Below, piece after piece: positions 16,493 to 25,828 of a DNA stretch of 64,000 bases. Position numbers and translations under genes: made by a program. The DNA is from Sphingobium sp. CR2-8 (GTDB lineage: Bacteria > Pseudomonadota > Alphaproteobacteria > Sphingomonadales > Sphingomonadaceae), in contig NZ_JAYKZY010000002.1 in assembly GCF_035818615.1 (NCBI RefSeq), positions 1,242,501 to 1,306,500 on the forward strand. Direction: 5' to 3'. The notes beneath the pieces are model-generated. The model was given only the letters and a program-made list of their open reading frames with translations, was not told the origin of the DNA and searched no databases. The stretch's first letter is position 1. Each line of letters starts with the position of its first letter.

Positions 16493-19147
16493 TTGGACCG
16501 CTTCGCTGATCGCCGTTTTCACGATGGCTGGTTGACGCCGGGCGACGACGTACTCGCGCGCAACGCGTTTCCCTATGACAATGCATTACTTCTATCGCCG
16601 GTGTTTGATCGCGTTTCGCCGCCACTGCTGCGCTGGGTCGCGGATCATCGCGGCCGTTTGATCGCCGTGGAACGGGAAAGCGATCGCGCCCTTCCGCGAT
16701 TCGTGACCGATCCCATGACCCTGGGTTGGCGCGCCCTGTTCTCGCCTGAGGATCGCCGCACGTTGCTGGCCATGACACGCGCCGGCGATCGTCCCCAACC
16801 AGTGACGCTTCGCATCAAATGCGCGGATGGACAGGCACGTTGGTGCCTGATCCGCATGATGCGCCTGATGACGCCCGGATGCCAAACGCACTGGTATGGC
16901 ACGGTGGAGGATGTGCACGACCGTCACGATCGGGAGGCCCGCATTCTGGCCGCGGCGCTGGCCGAAAGCTGCGATCATTATCGCGCGTCGGTCGAACTCA
17001 ACCCGCAGGTTCCCTGGACCGCTGACCCGGACGGCAACGTCCAGGAAGTAGGACCACGCTGGTTCGACCTGACCGGCATGGCGCCGCACCAGGCCGCCGG
17101 TACCGGATGGCTGGGTGCGGTGCATCCCGACGACATGCAGCGGGTGGTGGCGATCTGGCGTGGGCATTTGTCGAGCGGCGCGCCTTTGGATGTCGAATAT
17201 CGCATTCGTCTGCGCAATGGCGGTTATCGCTGGATGCGTGCGCGCGCGTCCGCGCGCCGTCATAGCAATGGGTCTGTCCTGCGCTGGTACGGCACGCTGG
17301 AGGATGTGCATGCCGAACGACTGGCGCAGACGGCACTGAGCGACAGTGAAGAGCGGTTCCGTCTGGCGGTCCAATCGGCGTGCCTGGGCATCTGGGATTT
17401 CGACTGCGTCACTGGCGTTCGTACCTGGTCTGCCGAATTTCGCCGGATGTTGGGGTTGGGCGATCATCAACCGGCCACCACCGAACTGGCGCTGGCCGTT
17501 ACGCACCCGGAGGACCGAGAACGCCTCCAGACGATGTTGGACGCCGCGGCCGCAGGCGTGGTTCTGCCAAATTTCGAAACGACGATGCGGATCTACCGCG
17601 CGGATACCGGTGCACTGCGCTGGATACGGAGCACGGGCTGGACGACGCGATCGGATGCCGGTCGCCCGCTCCGCATCGTCGTGACCTTTCGCGACGTCAG
17701 CGAGGAGAATGAAGCCGAGGCGCGGATCCGCTGGGCTGCGACCCATGATCCGATGACGCGCCTGCCCAACCGGGCGCTGTGGCAGGCGACGCTGGAAGAG
17801 ATGGCCGCGCGGGCGACGGTCGACGGCACAAGTTTTGGGCTGCTGCTCCTGGATATCGACGACCTCAAACGCACCAATGACGCGATGGGGCATGATGCGG
17901 GCGATGCGCTGCTCTGTGCCTTTGCCGAACGGTTGGCGTCGGTCGCGCCGATCGATGCTGTGCTGGGGAGACTGGGTGGGGACGAATTCGGGCTTGTCGC
18001 GCCGTCCCTGACCGACAGTGCATCGCTGGAACGGTTCAGCGCGTCGCTGATCGACAGTCTGCGCATACCCTATGTCCATCAGGGCCGTTCGCTCCATTGC
18101 GGCGTCAGTATCGGCGGGGCCGTGTTCCGCGACCATGCGAGCCGGGCGGACGATCTGCTCAAGGCGGCGGACCTGGCGCTTTACGCGTCGAAAGGCGCAG
18201 GGCGCGGGCGGCTCACCCTTTTTCATTCCCATCTGCGCGCCGAAGCGCAGCAGCGCAGTTCGATGATCCGCATGGCGCGCCAAGTGGTCGCGGACGATCT
18301 CGCCATCCCCTATTACCAGCCGCGCGTGGACATGCGCAGCGGTCAGGTGCTGGGCTATGAAGCGCTATTGCGCTGGCATCATCCCCGCATGGGCGTGCAA
18401 TTGCCTGGTAGCATCGCTGCCGCCTTCAACCATGGCGAGATCGCGGTGGCATTGACGCAGAAGATGCTGAACGCCGTGCTGAACGATGTGCAGCGCTGGC
18501 TGGAGGCTGGCTTCGATCCGGGGCGGGTCGCCATCAACGCCGCGGCGGCGGATTTCGCCAGCGGCGACTTTGCCGACCGGGTGCTGGGCCTGCTGGATCG
18601 CGCTGCCGTGCCGACCGCCCATTTCGAAATCGAGGTGACGGAAAGCGTCTTTCTGGGGCGCGGCGCGGATCAGGTGGCGCAGGCTTTGCGACACTTTTCG
18701 GATGCCGGGGTGCGTGTGGCGCTGGACGATTTCGGGACCGGATTTGCGTCGCTCACCCATCTGAAGCAATTCCCGGTGGATGTGCTCAAGATCGATCGCA
18801 GCTTCGTCAGCAACATCCATCAGGATGCTGGCAATGCGGCGATCGTCGATGCGATCGTCAAACTGGGCGGCAGTTTCGGCATGGAAGTCGTCGCCGAGGG
18901 CGTGGAGACGGCGGCCGAAGCTGACTTCCTGCTGGATCAGGGCTGCATCGTCGGCCAGGGCTTCCATCTCGGCCGCCCGCAGCCGGTTCATGCCGTCGCG
19001 CCGCCGCGGGCAGGCAGCAAAAGGGGGCAGGCCTCTCATAAGGCCGCCCCCTTCTTTCCCAGGGCCTTGGCGCCATCGGTCCTTATTTACAGCGGCAGTT
19101 CCGGACCGCCCGTCGACGCACAGGCTTGCGCGCTACGGTCTCGGTAA
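16493..19147 (+). CDS. PAS-GGDEF-EAL cyclic-di-GMP signalling protein
   Basis: An 884-codon protein with no membrane segment. Three PAS/PAC modules occupy roughly residues 1-145 (degenerate), 155-280 and 285-410. A GGDEF domain follows (about 415-580, with intact LGGDEFG), then an EAL domain (about 590-840, with YEALLRWHHP, DDFGTGFASLTHL and VAEGVET). Both catalytic signatures look intact, so either diguanylate cyclase or phosphodiesterase activity is possible. The start is TTG with a strong GGAGG six bases upstream. The last ~40 codons run through a terminator-like hairpin and antisense to the next gene. Adding one G to the G-run at 19023 would give a stop at 19038-19040, so the C-terminus is uncertain. 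Confidence 0.88.
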   Translation: MDRFADRRFHDGWLTPGDDVLARNAFPYDNALLLSPVFDRVSPPLLRWVADHRGRLIAVERESDRALPRFVTDPMTLGWRALFSPEDRRTLLAMTRAGDRPQPVTLRIKCADGQARWCLIRMMRLMTPGCQTHWYGTVEDVHDRHDREARILAAALAESCDHYRASVELNPQVPWTADPDGNVQEVGPRWFDLTGMAPHQAAGTGWLGAVHPDDMQRVVAIWRGHLSSGAPLDVEYRIRLRNGGYRWMRARASARRHSNGSVLRWYGTLEDVHAERLAQTALSDSEERFRLAVQSACLGIWDFDCVTGVRTWSAEFRRMLGLGDHQPATTELALAVTHPEDRERLQTMLDAAAAGVVLPNFETTMRIYRADTGALRWIRSTGWTTRSDAGRPLRIVVTFRDVSEENEAEARIRWAATHDPMTRLPNRALWQATLEEMAARATVDGTSFGLLLLDIDDLKRTNDAMGHDAGDALLCAFAERLASVAPIDAVLGRLGGDEFGLVAPSLTDSASLERFSASLIDSLRIPYVHQGRSLHCGVSIGGAVFRDHASRADDLLKAADLALYASKGAGRGRLTLFHSHLRAEAQQRSSMIRMARQVVADDLAIPYYQPRVDMRSGQVLGYEALLRWHHPRMGVQLPGSIAAAFNHGEIAVALTQKMLNAVLNDVQRWLEAGFDPGRVAINAAAADFASGDFADRVLGLLDRAAVPTAHFEIEVTESVFLGRGADQVAQALRHFSDAGVRVALDDFGTGFASLTHLKQFPVDVLKIDRSFVSNIHQDAGNAAIVDAIVKLGGSFGMEVVAEGVETAAEADFLLDQGCIVGQGFHLGRPQPVHAVAPPRAGSKRGQASHKAAPFFPRALAPSVLIYSGSSGPPVDAQACALRSR
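19019..19054. terminator. Bidirectional terminator-like hairpin
   Basis: The stem GGGGGC-(A)-GGCCT pairs with AGGCC-GCCCCC across a 6-base loop. On the minus strand it ends in TTTT and follows the stop of the glycine-zipper gene at 19083, so it most likely terminates that gene. On the plus strand it is followed by TTCTTT but lies inside the annotated end of the GGDEF-EAL frame. Confidence 0.65.
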
Positions 19148-20221
19148 CATAGCTTGTCGTCGTCGTGGTCGTTACGGCGGGCTGTATGGTCACGGTCGTC
19201 ACGACGGGCGCGGGATAATAATAGCCGCCCGATATGTAGCCGCCACCGCCCTGCGTGACCACTTGGCCCAGGCCGCCCGACCAATGCGCACCACCGGCAT
19301 AAGGCGGCGCGTCATAATCGACGCCCGCGCCGCGTACGTCCCCTTCGAACCGACCGTCATAGGTGCCGCTCACCTGCCGACCGTCATCGGTCGTCCAGGT
19401 GCCGGTCCAGTGGCCTTCATATGCATTCTGGGGATAGTCATTGCGTGTGGTGACGCTGTCGTCAGCATAACCATAGCCATCATCATAGCCGACGCCCGGG
19501 CGGGGGGCGGTCCGCCGCGACGCGGCGCATTTTCCGCCTTGTCGATCGCCATGCCCGCGACGGCGCCTACGCCTGCGCCGATCAGCGTGCCTGCGGTACG
19601 GTTGCCGCGTCCCGCGATGCGATTGCCCGCAACGCCGCCGACCACAGCGCCGATCGCGGCCCCACCCACGCCATTGTCGCGGCGCGGTTCGTCATAATAG
19701 CCGTCTTCATCGGGGCGATATCCGCCCTCATAACGGCCCCAGTCGATATCGCTGCGCGAATCATAGACCCGGCCATAGCGATCGGTCATGACCGCATCGT
19801 CATAATAGCGCGACCAGCCATAACCATAAGCCGGAGCAGGCAGGCCATAGGCGCCATAATTGACGATGGAATAAGAGGGGCTGACCCAATAGCGCGGCAG
19901 GACATAGCCATAGACCGGGCGCTGATAGCCACCCCATCCACCCGGCGCGCCCCATCCGGCGAACCAGCGGCCATTCTGGCGCGGTCCCCAGCGATGCCCG
20001 CCGCCATTCCAATTGCCGCTGCTCCACTGGCCGCCGGGGCGAGGACCGTGAACGCCGGGGCGCGGGCCGGAATTCCGCATTGCCCCGCCAGGGCGCGGTC
20101 CGCTCCAGCTTTTGCCCATCACAGGCAGCGACGCGCCTGCGCCACCGGATGCGGCCGCTGGAGCAGCGAATCCTGCCAGCGCTGCACTTGCCCCCAGCAG
20201 GAGAAGAGTTGGCGTTCGCAT
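19083..20221 (-). pseudogene. Glycine-zipper 2TM envelope protein, frameshifted in this sequence
   Basis: The N-terminal part (start ATG 20221, AGGGAG upstream) has a Sec signal peptide, a Gly/Pro/Trp/Tyr-rich region, and a glycine-zipper domain near residues 185-225 (GGAAIGAVVGGVAGNRIAG, then GTLIGAGVGAVAGMAID). The frame then fails at a C-run (plus-strand GGGGGG, 19502-19507). The next frame continues smoothly as PGVGYDDGYGYADD and on to the Thr/Val/Arg-rich C-terminus ending at 19083. One extra C would join both parts into one protein of about 379 residues. A sequencing deletion is more likely than a true pseudogene. Function is unknown; such proteins are envelope-associated. Confidence 0.75.
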
Positions 20222-20398
20222 GGTTAACACTCCCTGTTCTGACATGGCGTGCGAACCGGATGCGCAGGCCGAAATCCTAACGCATCATTTAGCATGCTGA
20301 TCCGCGCCGATCCACGATCCCTGCCGCATTATCCTGTCCCGAAACGGGGCGGAAAGGGAAAGTGGAGCGGGCGATGTGCAGGAAAGAGGGTTAACCCG

Positions 20399-20881
20399 TC
20401 AGCCTATCCGCCCCGCTATGCGCGCCGCCAAAGCCTCCAGCCCGCGCTGGTCATCCGAGTCGAAACGGGCGGCGAGGGGGCTGTCCAGATCGATGACGCC
20501 GACCAGGTGACCGTCTCGTAGGACAGGGACGACAATTTCCGATGCACTGGCTGCGTCGCAGGCAATATGGCCGGGGAAGGCGTGGACATCCTCGACCAAC
20601 TGGGTCTGGCGCGTGGCTGCCGCCGTGCCGCACACACCCCGGCCCAGCGGAATGCGGATGCAGGCAGGCTTCCCCTGAAATGGCCCCAGCACCAGTTCAT
20701 CGTCCACCATCCGATAGAATCCTGCCCAGTTCAGGTCGGGCAGAAATTGCCAGAGCAGGGCCGACAAATTCGCCATATTGGCGACCGGATCAGGCTCCGA
20801 CGCAGTCAGCGCGTCGGCGGCCGACAATAGGTCGGCGTAGAGGGTGGGCTTGTCGGCAGCGACGGATGCAAAGTCATACAT
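20399..20881 (-). CDS. msrC: GAF-domain free methionine-(R)-sulfoxide reductase
   Basis: A 160-residue single GAF domain matching fRMsr (YebR/MsrC), which reduces free L-methionine-(R)-sulfoxide with thioredoxin. Three cysteines are present at positions 74, 84 and 108. Their 10- and 24-residue spacing equals that of Cys84, Cys94 and Cys118 in the E. coli enzyme as I recall it. Other family motifs include LNWAGFYRM near residue 50 and VGVIDLDSP near the C-terminus. It acts in the cytoplasm in oxidative-damage repair. It precedes the glycine-zipper gene on the same strand but with a 177-base gap. Confidence 0.92.
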   Translation of the reverse strand: MYDFASVAADKPTLYADLLSAADALTASEPDPVANMANLSALLWQFLPDLNWAGFYRMVDDELVLGPFQGKPACIRIPLGRGVCGTAAATRQTQLVEDVHAFPGHIACDAASASEIVVPVLRDGHLVGVIDLDSPLAARFDSDDQRGLEALAARIAGRIG

Positions 20882-20966
20882 GCAGTCTATATAGGGCTGC
20901 GTCAGCCTATCGCAAACGGCGGGCGTTAGACTATGGTTAACGCTGATGCGTTAGGCAGGCGCGGAC

Positions 20967-21377
20967 ATGCGCGCGCTAATCCTCTCCTCCACTTGGCTTG
21001 CCTTCACCCGCTTTGCGATCAGCGGCGGGCTGGCGGCTTGCGTGGCGATCATCGTCTATGCAGCCTGTGCGATGATGATGGGGTTGCACCCGCAGGTCGC
21101 GAACCTCCTAGCCTATATCGCTCAGTTGGGTGTCAGCTATCGGCTGCATCGCAGTTTCAGCTTCGCCGACGCGCAGTCCGGGGCGGGCAGCATCGCGCGT
21201 TATTGCGCCCTGTCCCTGGGGGCGTTCGCCTGCAACAGCCTCTGGGTCTGGATTTGCACTCGTGGCCTGCATTGGCAGCCTTGGACGGCCTTGCTACCCA
21301 TGATCTTCGCCACCCCGCTGGTGACGTTCCTGCTGGCCAGACACTGGGTATTCGCCAAGCGTAACGGCAGGAATTGA
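20967..21377 (+). CDS. GtrA family membrane protein
   Basis: A 136-residue protein with four hydrophobic helices and the GtrA-family pattern (FTRFAISGGLAA, then NLLAYIAQLGVSYRLHRSFSF, and a final LARHWVFAK). GtrA proteins are thought to help move or hold polyprenyl-phosphate-linked sugars across the inner membrane. It heads a four-gene same-strand group with a GT2 enzyme, a methyltransferase and a large membrane glycosyltransferase-like protein, which fits a lipid-linked sugar transfer role. It is 57 bases upstream of the GT2 gene. Confidence 0.85.
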   Translation: MRALILSSTWLAFTRFAISGGLAACVAIIVYAACAMMMGLHPQVANLLAYIAQLGVSYRLHRSFSFADAQSGAGSIARYCALSLGAFACNSLWVWICTRGLHWQPWTALLPMIFATPLVTFLLARHWVFAKRNGRN

Positions 21378-21433
21378 GGGTTCCTTAACCATATGCCGAT
21401 AGCGCCTGATCAGCATATCTGAACGGGGGAATC

Positions 21434-22429
21434 ATGACCGACGGGACCATCAAGAGGCGGCACGCGCCCTTTCTCCTTTATGGAGTGCTGATGTTCACCC
21501 TGGGCATTGCGATCTATCTTCTGGGCGTCCTGCTCGTCATTCCCCGCTATCTTCTGGGCCTTTATGCGCTACTCGATCCTGTCGCCATCTGGCTGGTATG
21601 GTATAGCGGCGTGCCCATCATGCTGGGGCTGGCTTTGGCTCTGTTCGACATACTCGTCCTGTTCGGCGGCAAGAAGCCTGACATGCCCGTGCGGTTCGAG
21701 CCGGTTCAGCGCCGCCGTGTCACCGTGGCGCTGACGGCCTATAATGATGAGAACAGCATCGGGCCTGCGGTTGAGGATTTTCTGTCGCATCCGCTGGTCG
21801 AACGGGTCATCGTTGTCAGCAACAACAGCAGCGACCGGACGCTGGAACGGGCCATCGAGGCCGGGGCCATCGGCTATAACGAACTTCAGCCCGGTTATGG
21901 GCGTTGCGTCTTCCGTTGCCTGGAAGAGGGCGCGCAATATCTGGACACCGAATTCGTCGTCCTGTGCGAAGGGGACAGCACCTTTCGCGCCTATGATATC
22001 GAAAAGCTGCTGGCCTATGCCCCGCATGCCGACATCGTAAACGGCACGCGGACGGTGGAGCCGCTGCGCCAATATATCACTCAACTCAGCACCTTCATGT
22101 TCTACGGCAATATCTTCGTCGGAAAGCTGCTGGAGGCAAAGCATCTTGGGCGTGGCACTATCACCGACGTCGGCACGACGTACAAATTATGCCGTCGCGA
22201 TGCGCTGGTGAAATTGCTGCCCCGGCTTAACCCGGCGGTCAATCTGGAATTCAACGCCCATTTCCTCGATACCGCGCTGGGCGAAAATTATGTGCTGCTG
22301 GAATGTCCCATCACCTTCCATCCGCGCGTCGGGCTGAGCAAGGGCGGCAACGTCAATAACTGGCGCAGCTTCGTCGTTGGTATGCGCATGATATCGGGCA
22401 TGCTCAACAACTGGAAACAACCGGCGTGA
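21434..22429 (+). CDS. Glycosyltransferase family 2 with N-terminal membrane helices
   Basis: A 331-residue protein with two N-terminal helices followed by a GT-A domain: VTVALTAYNDENSIGPAVED, the VVSNNSSDRT donor motif, and VVLCEGDSTFRAYD with the DxD-like metal site. It resembles the DPM1/GtrB-like GT2 enzymes that make polyprenyl-phosphate sugars, here with the membrane helices at the front rather than the back. GGGGGA lies before the ATG. The stop overlaps the GTG of the following methyltransferase, so the two are translationally coupled. The donor sugar is unknown. Confidence 0.87.
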   Translation: MTDGTIKRRHAPFLLYGVLMFTLGIAIYLLGVLLVIPRYLLGLYALLDPVAIWLVWYSGVPIMLGLALALFDILVLFGGKKPDMPVRFEPVQRRRVTVALTAYNDENSIGPAVEDFLSHPLVERVIVVSNNSSDRTLERAIEAGAIGYNELQPGYGRCVFRCLEEGAQYLDTEFVVLCEGDSTFRAYDIEKLLAYAPHADIVNGTRTVEPLRQYITQLSTFMFYGNIFVGKLLEAKHLGRGTITDVGTTYKLCRRDALVKLLPRLNPAVNLEFNAHFLDTALGENYVLLECPITFHPRVGLSKGGNVNNWRSFVVGMRMISGMLNNWKQPA

Positions 22430-23073
22430 GCGGCGATTATCATGGATCGCGGCTGAACGAAGACAGCCGACGCGGGGCCGTATGGCGGGCGTTGTGGAAA
22501 TATTATTTTAGTCGCCATGTCCGCCCCGATGATTGCGTGCTGGACATGGGCGCGGGCTATGGCGACTTCATCAATACGGTCGTCGCCCGGCGCAGGATCG
22601 CGCTGGACATCTGGCCTGCCATGCCGGGACATGTCGCGCCCGGCGTGGAGACGATCGTGGGGCCGGTCGAAGATTTGTCAGCCATCGAAGATGGCTGCGT
22701 CGACTATGCCTTCGCCTCCAACCTGTTCGAGCATCTGACGCGGGAGGCGCTGGTCGCTGTGCTGGCCGCCCTTCGGGGGAAATTGTCCCCCGCAGGATGC
22801 CTCACCATATTGCAGCCCAATTATCGCTATGCGTATCGCGAATATTTCGACGATTATACACATCTGACGGCCTATTCCCATATCAGCCTGCCCGACATGC
22901 TGTCGGCGCATGGATGGGATATTGTGGCGGTGCATTCGCGCTTCCTGCCGCTCAGCATCAAGTCGCGTCTGCCGTCCTGGTCGATCCTGATCGGCGCTTA
23001 TCTACGTTCGCCCTTTAAGCCGATGGGCAAGCAGATGCTGGTCGTTGCGCGTCCGAAGGCGGAACCGGCATGA
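22426..23073 (+). CDS. Class I SAM-dependent methyltransferase
   Basis: A 215-residue methyltransferase. The SAM-binding motif I is VLDMGAGYGDFINTVV near residue 40, and the post-motif CVDYAFASNLFEHLTREAL is typical of methyltransferase-11/23 proteins that act on small molecules or sugars. The GTG start (GTGA overlap with the GT2 stop) is the natural choice, and its own stop overlaps the next ATG. Its place between two glycosyltransferase-type genes suggests methylation of a glycan or lipid-linked sugar; this is inference. Confidence 0.85.
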   Translation: MSGDYHGSRLNEDSRRGAVWRALWKYYFSRHVRPDDCVLDMGAGYGDFINTVVARRRIALDIWPAMPGHVAPGVETIVGPVEDLSAIEDGCVDYAFASNLFEHLTREALVAVLAALRGKLSPAGCLTILQPNYRYAYREYFDDYTHLTAYSHISLPDMLSAHGWDIVAVHSRFLPLSIKSRLPSWSILIGAYLRSPFKPMGKQMLVVARPKAEPA

Positions 23074-24692
23074 ACGGGCAAGTCGCATCCGTGCCCACCC
23101 ACCGGCTTCGTGGGAGCTTGCCCAAGCGGCGGCTGGTGACAGCAGGGCTGGCAGTTATCTTCCTGCTCCTGCTCTGCCATCTCCTGTCCCTGCTGTCCTA
23201 TATCGGCTTTGCACTGAACTATCCCTTCCAGCTCGATTATGGCGAAGGGATCGTCTGGCAGCAGGCGCGCAACATCTGGGCGGGCGAAGGCTACGGGCCG
23301 CTCCAGATATTTCCGGCGATAGTCTATCATTATCCGCCGGTCTATCATCTGACGTTCGAAGGGCTGGCGGCCCTCACCGGCCTGGACGAGATGATCGCGG
23401 GTCGCCTCGTTTCGATTGCATCCTCCGCACTGACCGCTGTGGTCGTGGGCATGCTCACAAGCGCGACGATCGGAAACGCCGAAACCGTCAGGACGCGCAT
23501 CCTATGCGGCGCTTTTGCGGGCCTGCTCTTCCTGTCCTGCGTGCCGGTGCGCATGTGGACGCCGCTGATGCGCGTAGACATGCTGTCGGTCCTATTCGGC
23601 GCTGCCGGACTGTGGTTCGTGCTGCGCGCATTGTCGCGCCCGCACTATATCTACGTTGCCAGCGCCATGTTCGTACTTGGCCTGTTCGTGAAGCAGATTT
23701 CGGTCGCGCCGCCCGCCGCTGCGTTTCTGGTGCTGCTATTCACGCATCGGCTACTGGCGGTGCGCGGGCTGGCCGCTGCGCTTGTCATGGGCCTGTCGGG
23801 ATTGGCGGTCGAACAATGGCTGAACGGCAGCGAATTTCTCCGTCACATCGTCGGCTATAATGTGAACCGCTTCGCGCTCAACCTGTTGTGGGAAATTTTG
23901 CTGCCGCAATTGGCGATCCATGTGGCGGCGATCGGGCTGGCGGTGGTCGGCGGCATGGCGGCATGGAGTCATGTCCGTCATATCATCCATGACGCAGGGG
24001 CTATGGCGGTTGCACGCCGCCGCGTCGCGGATGATCCCAGGGCCACTCTGACGCTGATCCTGATCGCCTTTCTGGGCCTGAAGACCGTTCTACTGGCGGC
24101 GATGGCCAAGTCGGGCGCCAACTATAATTATATGGTGGACTGGTTCTCCGGCATCGCCATTTTTGCCGGGGTGGCGATCGCGCCCTATGTTGCCATTGCC
24201 TTGGGCGGGGCGATGTCCACGCCGCGATCCCTGTTGGTGAAGTTGCTGTTTCTCGCGCTGCCGGGCCAATTGATCGCCATGTTCGCGCTGTATGATGGAC
24301 AGCCCGCCACGGCTTCGATCGGGGAAAGGCTGCGTCAAAAACAACCGATAGTGGACATGATCGCAGCCAGCGATCGTCCGGTCATATCCGACGACATGAC
24401 ATTTCCCATTCGCGCGGGCCGAAAAGTGCAGTGGGAATCAGCAATAACCGCTGAACTGGGCGCAAAAGGCGTCTACGATCAGGACGGCTTCGCACGGCTC
24501 GTGCGGGCACATTGCTTTGGTTTCTTCGCTATCGACGGCATATTGGGTCAGGGCGTATCTCTCAGCCGCTATCAGCCGGTCGTGATCGCGGCGATCAGGG
24601 ACGCCTATCCCCACACGCGCGACGTGGGCAAATATACGCTGCATTTCCCCGCCGCTCCGGCCGATCCCGCCCTTTGCGCTTCGGTGCGCTGA
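23070..24692 (+). CDS. Polytopic membrane protein, GT-C (ArnT/PMT-like) glycosyltransferase candidate
   Basis: A 540-residue protein with about 10-12 hydrophobic helices. After the first helix comes a periplasmic loop reading NYPFQLDYGEGIVWQQARNI, which has the acidic residues expected in the first loop of GT-C enzymes that use polyprenyl-phosphate sugars. The soluble C-terminal ~140 residues follow the last helix. It is the last member of the GtrA/GT2/methyltransferase group and would transfer the sugar outside the membrane (inference). No specific subfamily can be named. Its stop abuts the convergent arfB gene with no spacer. Confidence 0.75.
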   Translation: MNGQVASVPTHRLRGSLPKRRLVTAGLAVIFLLLLCHLLSLLSYIGFALNYPFQLDYGEGIVWQQARNIWAGEGYGPLQIFPAIVYHYPPVYHLTFEGLAALTGLDEMIAGRLVSIASSALTAVVVGMLTSATIGNAETVRTRILCGAFAGLLFLSCVPVRMWTPLMRVDMLSVLFGAAGLWFVLRALSRPHYIYVASAMFVLGLFVKQISVAPPAAAFLVLLFTHRLLAVRGLAAALVMGLSGLAVEQWLNGSEFLRHIVGYNVNRFALNLLWEILLPQLAIHVAAIGLAVVGGMAAWSHVRHIIHDAGAMAVARRRVADDPRATLTLILIAFLGLKTVLLAAMAKSGANYNYMVDWFSGIAIFAGVAIAPYVAIALGGAMSTPRSLLVKLLFLALPGQLIAMFALYDGQPATASIGERLRQKQPIVDMIAASDRPVISDDMTFPIRAGRKVQWESAITAELGAKGVYDQDGFARLVRAHCFGFFAIDGILGQGVSLSRYQPVVIAAIRDAYPHTRDVGKYTLHFPAAPADPALCASVR

Positions 24693-25096
24693 TCAGTCCA
24701 TCTGTACCCGGCCGCGCCCCTGTTTCACCGAACTGCGCGCTTTCTTCGCGTCGACGCGGCGAGCCTTGGCGGCCTTGCCCGGCTTGGTCGCGATGCGCCG
24801 GGCGTCGCGGACATGCGCCTTGGCGATCATCTCGGCCAGCCGTTCGCGTGCGTCCTGCCGGTTCGCCTCCTGCGTGCGGAAGCGGGACGCCTGGATCACG
24901 ATCTCGTTCGCGGCGGTCAGCCGCGATCCGGCCAGTTCCTTGAGCTTGCGATAGGCATAGGGCGGCAGAGCCAGCTTGAAGAGGTCGACGCGCAACTGCA
25001 CCGTCGTCGCCACCTTGTTGACATTCTGTCCCCCGGACCGCCGCCGGTGATGAAGCGCTCCTCCAGCGCATCATCGGGAATGTCAAAGCCCGACAT
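24693..25096 (-). pseudogene. arfB: Alternative ribosome-rescue factor ArfB, frameshifted at its GGQ motif in this sequence
   Basis: The N-terminal frame from ATG 25096 reads IPDDALEERFITGGGPG and then fails inside a G-run (plus-strand CCCCC, 25030-25034). One extra G would continue it as GGQNVNKVATTVQLR, restoring the GGQ peptidyl-hydrolase motif and joining the second frame, whose Lys/Arg-rich tail ends QGRGRVQMD. The repaired protein would be about 134 residues, normal for ArfB/YaeJ, which frees ribosomes stalled on non-stop mRNA. A sequencing deletion is the simplest reading. Its start overlaps the end of the upstream pseudouridine synthase gene by 14 bases. Confidence 0.85.
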
Positions 25097-25760
25097 TGTC
25101 CAGCAAATCCTGGCCAAAGCCCGCCGCGGCGAAAGTCGCGGGCAGGGGGGCGGTCGCCTCCGCCGCAGGCTTGTCGCCGCGCGGCATGCTGAGGAAACGG
25201 CTGTGCAGCAGCATCGCGCCTTCGCCGTCGCCATAGACCGGATCGCCGACGATGCCAAAGCCCAGGCCATGCAGCGCATGGACGCGGATCTGGTGGGTGC
25301 GCCCGGTTTTTGGGGCGAAGGCGATCAGCGACCGGCCGTCCTTCTCCGCGATCTTGCGCCAATGGGTGATGGCGTTCTTGCCCGCCCTGGCCGGGATCAT
25401 GCGCCAGCCTTCCGCTGCCGTACTGACCTTGCCGAGCGCAAGTTCGATCACGCCTTCATCCTCGCTCGGCACACCCTCGATCACCGCGACATAGCGTTTG
25501 ACGACCGTGCCAGCCTCGAACGCGGCGGCGAAGCGTTTGTGCGCCTTGGGATTGCGCGCCAGCAACAGGCAGCCGCTGGTGTCGCGATCCAGCCTGTGGA
25601 CCGGCAACGGCCAGCGCTGGAACCCGAAGGTCAGGGACGCCAGATGATTTTCCACCGCCAGCGATCCATCACGCGGCGCGTCGACCGGCAGGCCCGAAGG
25701 CTTGTCGAGGATGAGGGCTTCGCCATCGATGAACAGGACTAGGTCGGAAAGCAGGGACAA
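25083..25760 (-). CDS. RluA-family pseudouridine synthase
   Basis: The core starts with LFIDGEALILDKPSGLPV and contains the catalytic-aspartate motif VHRLDRDTSGCLLLA and KTGRTHQIRVHALHG, both diagnostic of the RluA family, which isomerises uridine in 23S rRNA or tRNA. The open frame runs to 26030 but that leader is Arg/Pro-rich shadow sequence. TTG at 25760 gives a 225-residue protein starting where short homologues start, although no strong ribosome-binding site is seen there. The exact target nucleotide is unknown. It is probably co-transcribed with arfB. Confidence 0.87.
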   Translation of the reverse strand: MSLLSDLVLFIDGEALILDKPSGLPVDAPRDGSLAVENHLASLTFGFQRWPLPVHRLDRDTSGCLLLARNPKAHKRFAAAFEAGTVVKRYVAVIEGVPSEDEGVIELALGKVSTAAEGWRMIPARAGKNAITHWRKIAEKDGRSLIAFAPKTGRTHQIRVHALHGLGFGIVGDPVYGDGEGAMLLHSRFLSMPRGDKPAAEATAPLPATFAAAGFGQDLLDNVGL

Positions 25761-25828
25761 GAGGCGTGATCCGATCGGGAGGAGGAAATGGGACGGGCAA
25801 TTGACGCGCGCGCGGCTTCCTATAGGCG

